A stretch of DNA of 64,000 nucleotides. Origin: Populus alba. Taxonomy: Eukaryota; Streptophyta; Magnoliopsida; Malpighiales; Salicaceae. A model generated the notes under the pieces. The model was not told where the DNA came from, did no database searches, and was given only the letters and a program-made list of their open reading frames with translations. Below are positions 48,464 to 58,372 of the stretch, in pieces; positions within the stretch are counted from its first letter, which is position 1, and each line of letters starts with the position of its first letter. The stretch is from positions 10,540,001-10,604,000 of the forward strand of contig NC_133296.1 of NCBI RefSeq assembly GCF_005239225.2. Reading direction: 5' to 3'. The translations under genes and the position numbers were made by a program.

Positions 48464-48674
48464 TGTTTGAAAACTATCAATCTCAACAACTCACTGTACC
48501 TAACCAATACTCCAGATTTTTCTGGAACTCCAAATCTCGAGAGTCTGATTCTTGAAAGTTGTGCAAGTTTATCTGAGGTCCATCCATCATTTGGACTTCA
48601 CAAGAAGCTTCAATTTGTGAATCTTGTGAACTGCTATAGTCTTAGGATTCTCCCAAGCTACCTTAAAATGGAAT
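48464..48674 (+). pseudogene. LRR exon of the partial NLR copy, left part
   Basis: It encodes LKTINLNNSLYLTNTPDFSG, TPNLESLILESCASLSEVHP and SFGLHKKLQFVNLVNCYSLR, about 95% like exon 4 of the intact gene. The 5' edge is fused directly to intron sequence: the ttgattgcag acceptor and first codons are deleted. The frame is cut at 48674 by insertion of the LTR element at 48675. It continues at 63275. Confidence 0.92.
48670..48674. repeat. Target-site duplication of the outer LTR element, left
   Basis: GGAAT, matched at 63275-63279. The intact gene has a single ATGGAATCA at this point of exon 4. Confidence 0.9.
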
Positions 48675-49181
48675 TGTAAACCCCTGCATGAACATAGGAT
48701 CGTAGAGAGAAAAAAAAAAAGAAACAAAGAAAGACCCCAATGAGTAATGAAGACTCAAAATGAAAAGAAATAAATAAATAGTAGAAATAATAATAACTAT
48801 AACGGGTAAGGGAGAGAATAAGCTCTATAAATAAATTTAAAAGTATGGTGGAAGTTGTAATGAATGTTACAAATTTTGGATTAAAATTTATAATATTAGC
48901 GAGAATGGAAAAGAGTTTCAAGGAATGAAGTTTTCTCTTATAAAACCTGACATGAAACCATTTAAAAGTTTCACCCAACAACAACTTGGTAACATTCAAT
49001 AAGTGCGAATAATATATATAAGAAAGAGTAAACTAATAATAAGAGTGAAATGAGTGAGTTTTGGAGAAGAGCATGTAAAGGAAGATTTGACCCAGTTATC
49101 AACCCAAATGAATGTGATAACCGGCCTTGAAAAAAAAAATTGAACCAAACCAAACAAGACCTAATTTCATTTATGAGGGAG

Positions 49182-49190
49182 TATAAATAG
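49182..49190 (+). promoter_or_regulatory. TATA box of the outer LTR
   Basis: gTATAAATAGatgg about 510 bases from the LTR edge, a standard plant core promoter form. A (GA)n tract at 49361-49392 lies in the presumed transcribed leader. Confidence 0.55.
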
Positions 49191-49358
49191 ATGGGAGAAA
49201 AGAGGGTGACTTTACCTCTCCCATTATTGCTGCCCAAGACAGCCCCTAGCAGCCCCCTCTCTTACAAAATTTCCACAAAGTGTTCTCTTGCATTTCATCC
49301 ATACGATGCTAGAGTGAATGAAGAGTGAAAGTGAGGACAAAGGCCATAAAATAGAGAT

Positions 49359-49360
<2 letters not shown>

Positions 49361-49392
<32 letters not shown>
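49361..49392. repeat. (GA)n microsatellite
   Basis: An uninterrupted GA run of about 16 units inside the outer LTR, about 175 bases downstream of its TATA box. Confidence 0.9.
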
Positions 49393-49395
<3 letters not shown>

Positions 49396-50321
49396 CACGG
49401 CTAAAGGCAGAAAGAGGGGGAGAAGAATCAACCAAGGAAGAGAACACGAAGAACACGTATAGAGTTGTCAAAAAAATCATCCTTAATCCTTGCTTAATTC
49501 ATATGGTAAGAACAACCCTTCAATCTCCATTGTTGTCTTGAGTGAGCTTTGTTGAAAAGGGTGAACAACCCAAATGAAAACTTAGGATTTTTGTGCATAT
49601 TAATGTTTTGAAAACTAATATTGTGAACAAGAAATTTTATAAAGGAAAGAAGAAATTTCAAAGAATGTATAGTAAGAAAAACTTGATGTAAACTAAGGAG
49701 AAAACCCTAGATTAGGGCTGGCCATAAGGGGACTTGAAGGGGGGAGGAGAAAATTGAAGATATATTTCAATGATTCATGATCTTGAACAAATATTTAAGG
49801 AAAACAGGGCTGGAACAGAAGTTAAAAGTGTTGATGTTCTTTGAAATTGTATGAATAAATGTTGAATCCCTTATAATTTCTTGTTTGAGAGATTGGTATA
49901 TGTTATATGTATGATAACATATATTGTAAATGAAGAAAATGATGTGATTTAAATGAATGAACTAATGAGGACATGGAACACAAGTTTCGACCAAAAGAAG
50001 AAATTCAAGGTAGAAATTCTGGTTTGGTGAATGTTGCTTGAAAAATAGAAACGATTGCTTTGAATAACCCTGTATAAAGAATAGAAATAAACATTTAGTG
50101 ACAATATTTTAAAGGAAGTATTGATATCATCTTAATATACATTGTTCAATGAAAGGAGTGCGAAACCATAAGAATATACTTGTGGGTATATGTATTAGTT
50201 TGAAAGAAGAAAATGTGCAAGAGGCACAAATAAAATTATATGCGTAATGTGAACATCTCTAGATAGACAATTATTAATGATCATATACATATGAAAATGT
50301 TTAGGTGAGGTAATGTTGCTT

Positions 50322-50326
50322 AGAGT
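50322..50326. repeat. Target-site duplication of the nested element, left
   Basis: AGAGT, identical to 60928-60932. Confidence 0.9.
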
Positions 50327-52133
50327 TGTCATAACCCAATTTTTGACCATTTTATTTTTTATTATTTTTATTTATTGAAAAGGATAAAAAAAATTGATGA
50401 AAAAATAATAATGATGATGAGAAAACAAGTAAAATGAAATAAATGAAGAATGAATTAAAATTTGGGTTAAGGACAACATGATTGGAAGTTTTGGGGTTTA
50501 ATTAAACTTTGAAATTAATCTAATTAAGCTTGGAATTAATTTATATAATCCAATTAAGGGTTTAATTGGAGAATTGATAAGTTTTGAGATTTAATTAAGC
50601 TTGAAATTAATTTAATTCATCCAATCAAGGATTTAATTGGAGAATTGATAAGTTTTGAGACTTAATCAAGTTTGGAATTAATTTAATTAATCCAATTAAG
50701 GGCTTAATTGGAGAATTGGTAAGTTTTAGACTTAATTGGACTTTGGATCTAATTAAATTAATGAAATCAGGGACTTAATTGAAGAAATAGCAAAGTTTGG
50801 AGTTTAATTTGGGTCCAAGTTGCAAAAATTAAAATCCAAGGACTAACTTGTAAAAGGCGCCGAAATGCAGGAGTCTAATTAATGTTTACCGAGGGGTTTG
50901 TTTACAAAAAGTTCAAAACTTCAAGGACCACATCAAAAATAGCAATTTGAATTGAAAACGAAGCCGTTTCTTGGACAAACTGTTCACTGCCCATTTCAGC
51001 TTCCGTTTTGACAGTTACAGACAATGTTTATGTTTGAGCATAGAGGCATTAACAAGGGAAACCCAAGGGACAAAATCGTGGGGGGCAAGACAAAAAGGGG
51101 CTGAGACTAGAGAGGAGAAGAAAGAGGCAAAACCCAGAGAAAAACGCACTGGACAGGAAGACAGAACAAAGGGGGCAGAGAGACAGGAAGAGAGAACAGA
51201 GGAACAAAAGGGAACAAAAAGAAGAGACAAGAAAAAAGGGCCACAAACGGGGGGAGAAAAGGCAGAACCGAAAAGCCATTGGAGACCAAACTAGCACCGC
51301 GATCTTCATTAGACTTCACCAAGCGTCTCCCTTACAGCTCATGAGCAAGGCGCCAACAGTTGTTGATTCCATTAAGTGTAGCGACAACAGTTCTTCAATA
51401 GTTGCGCCATTTCACATTACCAGCAATGATTTCTGCACCGTGAGCAGCAGTGGAAGATCCTCATCCCCAGCAGTTTCCTCCATTTCAAGCAGCTCCTCGC
51501 CACGGTTAGTCTCCACCCCCACACCAGATACTCCAAGATCAGCCACCGTGGGTAGTGTTGCCACCAGTCACCTCACACAGCATCGTGAACTCCAACAGCA
51601 AGGCAACTGTCAGCAGCCTTGCAACAACAAGCATCTCCCTTCTGCACCGTGAGCTTCAATCACTCCACCAGCATCACTAGTTCCATCGTGACTAGCATCA
51701 CCAGCAGCTTATCTCAGCAAATCAGTAGCTCATCACGGTGGCGACTGATTTTTTGAAGAGAGGCTGAAGCGTTCCTCAGCAACTCTTCAGTCCCCAGGAA
51801 CCTAGACAGGGAGGAGAAGAACCCCCATCTCTTTTGTTCAGACCTCCATCACCATCGACCATCGCCTTTCATCTTCCAATAAATAGCGTAAGCAGCAGCA
51901 CAGGAAAGGAGGACTAGAGAAGACGCAGAACAACAGAAACAGAGGGAGAAGCAGTCGGGCAAGCCTCCGTCACCATCGACATCGTCTTCGCCTTCACCCC
52001 GCAGCTGCGCCACCCCAGCAGCTCTTCCTCACCGTGACATCCAGCAGTCTTCCCTTGAAGCAGCCGTCTCCCTCAGCCTTGCCAGGTAAGTTCTTCAGCT
52101 TTCCTTCTTTTGGTAAATTAATTACCTGTTACT

Positions 52134-52209
52134 GTTGCATGCATGCGTGAGTGATTCACGCATGCATGCAACGGTGGCAGCCGGGTCACTGGTTTGGACC
52201 AGTGACCCG
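52134..52209. repeat. Two adjacent perfect hairpins in the 5' LTR
   Basis: Hairpin 1: arm GTTGCATGCATGCGTGA (52134-52150) and its reverse complement at 52156-52172, with a loop of five bases. Hairpin 2: arm CGGGTCACTGG (52182-52192) and its complement at 52199-52209, with a six-base loop. Both recur unchanged in the 3' LTR near 60182-60257. Confidence 0.95.
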
Positions 52210-52313
52210 AACCTTTTTTTTTTACCATGCAACATCAATAAACAGAAAAAAATAGAAAAAATAAAAAAAATGTATATGCATGAATAAAAATAATGCAAAT
52301 TTATTGGTTTATT

Positions 52314-52580
52314 CACTGACGCCAGAGTCAGGAATAAAAATACCAGTTTAAATTTATATTATTTTTATTCGTGGTATTTTATTTTATTTAGCTAGAAAAA
52401 TAAAAAATATTTGCATTCGTAAAAAATAAATTTATTATTATTTATTTATTCATTCACTGACGCTAGAGTCAGGAATAAAATAAAATATACGGATCTAATT
52501 TTTGTCGTAGCTACGAATTTTTACCAACGTCAGAGTTGGAATTATTCGAGCTCGAATATTCACTGGCGCCAGAGTCAGGA
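52314..52580. repeat. Four short hairpin repeats in the LTR (CTGACGCCAGAGTCAG type)
   Basis: Copies near 52315-52334, 52453-52472, 52523-52540 (caacgtcagagttgg) and 52559-52580 (actggcgccagagtcagga). Each has short complementary arms around CAGA. Three are followed by aata and AT-rich sequence. The same set is in the 3' LTR. Confidence 0.8.
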
Positions 52581-52881
52581 ATATTTAAACAAATCATCAT
52601 AACATAAATTAATAAATATTTAGCAATTTAAGACAAAACCAACAATGCAGTCTGCCTTAGGCAGAACGTTTAAGAGGTGATAATATCTTTTCTTTTACGT
52701 AACCAATCCCGAGCCATAGAATCTCTGTTGACCAGTTAGGGTTCCTAGTGACCATAATACTAGGTGGCGACTCCTCAAACAAGATATTTTTTCTAAAAGA
52801 ACCGGATGCCAGAATCTGTTCTTTTTTCCATAATCGAGAATTATTATTTTTAGGGCCGCCGCGATGTCGGGTGCGACAGAA

Positions 52882-52900
52882 TGGCGACTCCACTGGGGAC
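52882..52900 (+). other. Primer-binding site of the nested element
   Basis: TGGCGACTCCACTGGGGAC starts three bases after the 5' LTR. It is not the iMet type. From memory it resembles the tRNA-Arg primer sites of Ogre-like elements; this needs a tRNA comparison. Confidence 0.65.
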
Positions 52901-53473
52901 TTAGGATTAAGCTTTGTATTTTGTCTTATTATTGCTATTTTATTATTATTATTTTTTTTGTTGTTGTTGTGTTTATTTGTTTTTTTTTTTTCCTGCATTT
53001 ATTGCTTTAGCATGCATCCTTGTTTATGTTGTCATGCATCACTTTGGGAGCACACACTTTACAACCTAGGATAAGTGGGGAAGTAACGGTACCCCAATGG
53101 CTTTAGCCTGGGTAAGACTCGTGAAACCATCCAACTCTCGCTTGATTGTTTACTTGGAAGTGGTTGATATGCCAAACTGATATTACTCAGGGCCTCTATC
53201 TTCACGCTACTTGTAAGCCTCATATCGACCTTTTCATGGACGATCACTGAGCATGCGAGAGACCCTTGGAAACTAGATAATGACCAACCCCTTGATGCAC
53301 TCAGTAATTAGGATCTTCTAATTAGGTAGTCACCCCGTGTAGGGCAAGTCCGCATTTCATACATATTTTTTTATTGATTTAGCATTTTTGCATAATTGCA
53401 TGATTTACATTTAGCAGGTTGAAATATAGGTCCCCATTGAAACTCATTTATAACACTCGTTCAAGAAAAAGAC

Positions 53474-54326
53474 ATGGAAAACGAAGAAAGAGCCCAGTTG
53501 GAAGCCCAACATCAAAAAGAGGTGGACAATCTTAAGGAAGAAGTCGCAAGGCTTACTAGTCTACTCGAGCAGGCCTTGAGAGATAAATTCGGAAAAGCAA
53601 CACTTATAGCTCAGCCTGAAGATATGCATGTAACTCATTTCGATCCACAGAATCTGGGGGCAAATAGGGTGTCATCTGAATTTCAACAAGCTATGCATTT
53701 TCAGCCAGCATACCCCTCGGGAATTTCATCTACCATTGAGAAGGAATCTCAAAAGGGCAAGAGGGTAAAAGAAGATGGTATGTGCAAATTATTTGCCCTA
53801 GAGCAAAGGTTGAGAGCATTGGAGGGAATTCGACTATATGATCCTATAAAGGCTGTTGAGATGTGTTTGGTGCCCAACGTTGTCATTCCCAAAAAAGTTT
53901 AGAGTGCCAGAATTTGTCAAATATACGGGAACTCAATGCCCTATAACTCATCTCAAAGCATATTACAACAAAATGGTTGAGGTGGTTGATGATGAGAAAC
54001 TACTGATTCATTTTTTTCAAGACAGCTTGAGAGACGCTGCCCTCACTTGGTATATGCGATTGGACAATACCAAGGTTAAAAAATGGAAGGACTTAGTTGA
54101 TGCCTTCATGAGGCAATATAAGTTTAATATAGACGTGGGCCCTGATCGGTTAAGCTTGCAAGCTATGGAGAAGAACAACAAGGAGTCCATAAGAGAATAT
54201 GCCCGGAGATGGAGCGAGGTAGCTACACAAGTTAATCCTCCCATGTTGGAAAAAGAGATGATCAGTTTATTTTCCAATACATTTAAAGCTTCGTACTTTG
54301 AATACTTGGTTAGAAGCTCTGCATGA
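53474..54326 (+). pseudogene. gag of the nested element (frameshifted)
   Basis: The first frame (53474-53902) has an N-terminal coiled coil (KEEVARLTSLLEQALRDKFG) and reaches LYDPIKAVEMCLVPNVVIPK. A run of six A at about 53891-53896 has one base too many, and the frame continues at 53898 as FRVPEFVKYTGTQCPITHLK, WYMRLDNTKVKKWKDLVDAF and RYKFNIDVGPDRLSLQAM, up to EYLVRSSA at 54326. There a TGA replaces a sense codon; homologous sequence (HFTDLVIIAERIEQAIGLSK) goes on beyond it. These are the capsid blocks of gypsy gag. The protein would form particles packaging the element RNA. No CCHC knuckle was seen. Confidence 0.88.
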
Positions 54327-54439
54327 CATTTCACTGACTTAGTTATTATAGCTGAGAGGATTGAACAAGCCATTGGGTTAAGTAAGATTGCTAACCCGAC
54401 TAAGAAGAACGATTTCCCTGAAGGTGATTGCAAAGACAC

Positions 54440-55330
54440 TTATCGTTCCTATAGCTAATTGCTTCACACCGACTCCCATAAACCAATTATTTTGAAGATA
54501 AAGCTATGGTGATATTAGGTCAAGAATGATCTACAAATGACTTCAATTGATTGTTGAAAAGACGCCCTTGTCAAGGAGAATGAATGATTGATTCTAGAAA
54601 TTCCAATCAATGATCACTAAATGTTTAGCCCCTTTATATGTTATCATGCCAGTATTCACAGCCCAAGATGTTGTCATAAGTTCTTTCTTGTTGAACTTAT
54701 TTTCCAAAATTTCAATGAAATAATGAGTTTGTCATTCAATCATGTTTACGATTATCATTATTCATTTTTTTTTCTGAGAGAGTTTTCTTATAAAGATTCA
54801 CAAACACATCTTTGAAGCCTTGTGCGATCTCATAGACGCAATTCATCTCTTTTAACAAGAATCAGTTTCCCTATTGGAGTTTTGAAAAAAATTGATCTGG
54901 CATTTTGATTTCAAAAAAATAATTTGATGTTTATTCAAAAATGATATTTTTTGACATTCTACTTGTAGAATGACAATTGAATTAAGCAACTCCTTCATAA
55001 AGGTGACCAAACTCTAAAAAGAAGAAAGAAAAAAGAAATGAATAAACACCCTTACCCCATGACTCTTGAAACATGTGTTTTTAAATGTATGAATAATGGT
55101 ATGTAGTGAACTTGTTGCTCATAACTCATGAATTACATCTTTGCAAAGACTAAACCATCACATTAGATGAGGTCAAAGTTTATTGATCATAGCTGCTTGC
55201 GCTTGAAATGAGGAAAGGCCATCTTTGTTATTCCTTTCACGTTCTGAAATAAATACATCCCTTGCGATCCCTTTTTGAGCCTGAATAATTTTTTTTTCTT
55301 TCATAAAAAATCCTGATTAAGATCACACCC
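54440..55330 (+). other. Internal region where pol would be expected; no coding seen
   Basis: AT-rich, no open frame of note and no RT, protease or integrase motif on either strand. The gag directly gives way to non-coding sequence like the 3' untranslated part of gypsy elements. Confidence 0.6.
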
Positions 55331-55337
55331 TACACTG

Positions 55338-55577
55338 GGGGCAAGTGAAATTTCAATGATCAAGAAAGATAATAAAGCCGTGAGAAATCCAAAAGGGAAA
55401 AGAGCCCAAGAAGCACAAATGCTAGGGATCATGCCCACATCACAAGAAAAAAGTAAGGGGCAAGTGAAATTTCAATGATTAAGAAAGATGATAAAGCCGT
55501 GAGAAAGCCAAAAGGCGAAAGAGCCCAAGAAACTCAAATGCTAGGGGGCATGCCCAAATCACAAGAAAAAGTGATAA
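55338..55577. repeat. 119-bp tandem duplication
   Basis: gcaagtgaaatttcaatgat starts at 55341 and at 55460, offset 119. Both units continue with aaagccgtgagaaa, gagcccaagaa and catgccca. There are a few substitutions between them. Confidence 0.9.
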
Positions 55578-56860
55578 CCAAGATAAAGTGAGTATGCTCT
55601 AGCAAAGCAATGAAAAAGAAAAAAAGAGGGGCAAAAGAAAATATGAATGACGCCAAAAGTCAAACTATTGATCGTGATCTTCAGTTTTTGAAACCCTGAA
55701 ACACTCTTCGAGCCTTATGAATCCATTTCTTTCATAGCCAAAAACCACAGCCTACGTTACGTACCTGTAGAAGTCCTTTCTAATCAAGCAAGCAAGCAAC
55801 CTAGAACAATAAACAATGCTCTCAAAATGCAAAGAATATTTTTTTCATAAGATTCATGACCTCAAGAATAAACTATTCATTATTATTCATGCTGATAAAA
55901 ATGAGTGTTCAAAAAGAGACAAATTTTTCTCAAACAAAACCTCGAGCTTTTTCTCGAGCCCTTCACTTTGAAAAAAGGTCATCTCATGATGTATTTTCAC
56001 CGAAGATATCATTGCCAAACACAAGAGCAAATAATCTCTTTTTCAAAAAAAAAAAGAAAATAACCAAGGAGTTGCAAGATTACAAAAGCAAATTGTTTTG
56101 GACTCATATCAAAATAATTTTTGTTTTCAAAATGCAAGATCAAGATTTCAAGATTCATTCTAGACCCATATCCCTTCACTAAACTGAAAAGGAGAGAAAT
56201 GAGACAATGGCCTCTTAAAACCATTATTTGTCTAAGTCGCTGACAGAGCACACTTCGGGGCAATGACCAATACAAGGGGGCAACATTGTGTTTAGAAGGA
56301 AAATTCTAGAAAAAAAGAGGAACATTTCCTACAACAAGACAAGGGGGCATTTTGGTTTATGAAAGACAGTTTGATCCTTTCAGCAAGTGACACCGAATGT
56401 TTTTAGCAGTGAGACAAGGAGTAATGAATAATCCTCTCAGATTATTTGATGAGACATAAAATCTCTAGCAAGCAAGTGGGTCATGATGAGCACCACAAAG
56501 GCTGAGTTGTGCAAACAAATCTGGAAATAGATTTACATGGGCTAACTCGAGTGGGCTAGAAGCAAGCGACAAAGATGACCTGAATTAGAGGTAGCAAGTC
56601 CTCATCAGTCAAGCAACAAGAAGACTAAGAAGAAATGGGGGCCTATATTTCAAAACAGGTAAAGATGCATGCATATCATCTAAACTTTGAGACATTGAAC
56701 AATGAGTTTTGCAAATTTCATATGAGAAAATTCCAACGAAATCCATCAAGTGGAAGGCCAACTTGAAATGGCCAAGATTGAATTTGCTTTTGAAAATTTT
56801 TTATTTTTTGAGAATTTTTCATCCTGGGCAGGCCGCCCATGAGAATTAGGCCACCTGAAA
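55578..56860 (+). other. Non-coding 3' internal region of the nested element
   Basis: No gene. It contains phrases such as cctacgttacgtacctgtag (about 55753) and atgggggcctatatttcaaa (about 56635), which look like the 3' untranslated part of gypsy elements. Short open frames on both strands have no family resemblance. Confidence 0.5.
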
Positions 56861-56879
56861 AATCTATGTGTTTTTCCAC

Positions 56880-57300
56880 CTTTTTCGAGTGCGCCTTCGA
56901 GCCATCGACCATCAAAGGTAGTGCAATTCCTATCCTACCTCCTTTTGAGTGCACCTTCGAGCCCTCACCTCATTTCTTTTCGAGCGCGCATTTGAGCCCT
57001 CGACCATCAAAGGTAGTGCATTTCCTATCCTACCTCCTTTTGAGTGCACCTTCGAGCCCTCACCTCATTTCTTTTCGAGCGCACATTCGAGCCCTCGACC
57101 ATCAAAGGTAGTGCATTTCCTATCCTACCTCCTTTTGAGTGCGCCTTCGAGCCCTCACCTCATTTCTTTTCGAGCGCGCCTTCAAGCCCTCGACCATCAA
57201 AGGTAGTGCATTTCCTATCCTACCTCTTTTTGAGTGCGTTTTCGAGCCCTCATTCCCTTTCGAGCGCACCTCCAAGCCCTCATTTCCTTCAAGCTTCCAT
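56880..57300. repeat. Tandem array of 95-bp units
   Basis: The phrase ttttgagtgcaccttcgagc recurs every 95 bases (near 56943, 57038, 57133 and, in part, 57228), with catcaaaggtagtgcatttc between. Each unit itself holds two related half-units around tcgagc-gcgc-cttcgagccctc. About four copies are seen, the last one degenerate. Confidence 0.92.
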
Positions 57301-57408
57301 CTTTTGGAATAGTGCACCTTCGAGCCCTGTCATGTCATTTTTTCCACCTCCTTCAAATCTATGTGAATTAGACCATTTTTGAAAAATCCTCATATTTTTT
57401 CTCATTGG

Positions 57409-57984
57409 GCCGGTAACCCATTACAATGTGACCAACTGGGCTGGTAACCCATTACAATATACCAACTGGGCAGGTAACCCATTACAATGTGACCAACTGG
57501 GTTGGTAACCCATTACAATATACCAACTGGGCAGGTAACCCATTACAATGTGACCATCTGGGTTGGTAACCCATTACAATATACCAACTGGGCAGGTAAC
57601 CCATTACAATGTGACCACTGGGTTGGTAACCCATTACAATATACCAACTGGGCAGGTAACCCATTACAATATACCAACTGGGCAGGTAACCCATTACAAT
57701 GTGACCATCTGGGTTGGTAACCCATTACAATATACCAACTGGGCAGGTAACCCATTACAATGTGACCAACTGGGCAAGTAACCCATTACAATATACCAAC
57801 TGGGCAGGTAACCCATTACAATGTGACCATCTGGGCTGGTAACCCATTACAATCTACCAACTGGGCAGGTAACCCATTACAATGTGACCAACTGGGCAGG
57901 TAACCCATTACAATCTACCAACTGGGCAGGTAACCCATTACAATGTGACCATCTAGGCTGGTAACCCATTACAATGTGACCATT
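57409..57984. repeat. Minisatellite, about 19 copies of a 30-31-bp unit
   Basis: The unit is gggcaggtaacccattacaa followed by tgtgaccaact or tataccaact. The two endings mostly alternate, giving a 61-bp higher-order unit, with local breaks in the alternation near 57661 and 57841. The open frames seen across it on both strands are by-products of the repeat. Confidence 0.95.
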
Positions 57985-57989
57985 CTAAA

Positions 57990-58372
57990 AAAATAAAAAA
58001 TAAAAAATAAAAAAAATCATCCTCGTATTCTTTTTTTCAATCATCGGGCATGTTAGACCATTCGCGAAATTCTTCGCGTTTCTTTTATCATCGGGCAGGT
58101 TGCCCAAAATAATTTGATCCATTTAAAAAAAAAAAAACAAAACAAAAACAAAAAGGGTGGGTCGTCTTCCAAATGACTTGTTTCTTAATTTCGACATCTC
58201 TCTGTAAAGGTCGTGTGTCAATTTACTGTTTTTGAAGTTTTCAAGAAAAAGAAAAAAAGCAAAAGTTCTCCCTGTATCTACTTTTCTTTATAAATTTACT
58301 ACACAAAGCTAAAAGAAAAATAAAAATTTTCTAAATATCTTTGTATAGTAAATATTATAAAGAGGGGGCAAC
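57990..58372 (+). other. 3' end of the internal region with polypurine tract
   Basis: A- and T-rich runs without genes. The polypurine tract agaggggg at 58361-58368 lies four bases before the 3' LTR and would prime plus-strand DNA synthesis. Confidence 0.7.

Larger units (their letters stand above)
50327..52878 (+). repeat. 5' LTR of the nested element
   Basis: TG...CA, ending GGTGCGACA at 52878. It contains repeated ttaattggagaattgataag phrases at 50560-50730, an Arg/Glu- then Ser-rich open frame broken in two (50971-51294 and 51341-51652), a consensus splice donor at 52085/52086, two adjacent hairpins (52134-52209) and four ctgacgccagagtcag-type hairpins (52314-52580). Confidence 0.95.

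Noticed and set aside
51015..51322. Minus-strand Phe/Leu/Ser-rich open frames that look like membrane segments (also 59063-59369)
   Set aside because: They are the complement of a purine-rich LTR tract, with no start context or conservation beyond the LTR copy itself.
57482..57781. Open frames on both strands with repeated THYNIPTGQV or NGLPAQLVYC phrases
   Set aside because: They are by-products of the 30-31-bp minisatellite, whose period keeps frames open by chance.
57409..57984. CRISPR-like appearance: about 30-bp repeats at regular spacing
   Set aside because: There are no unique spacers between the repeats and the host is a plant genome; it is a minisatellite inside a retroelement.
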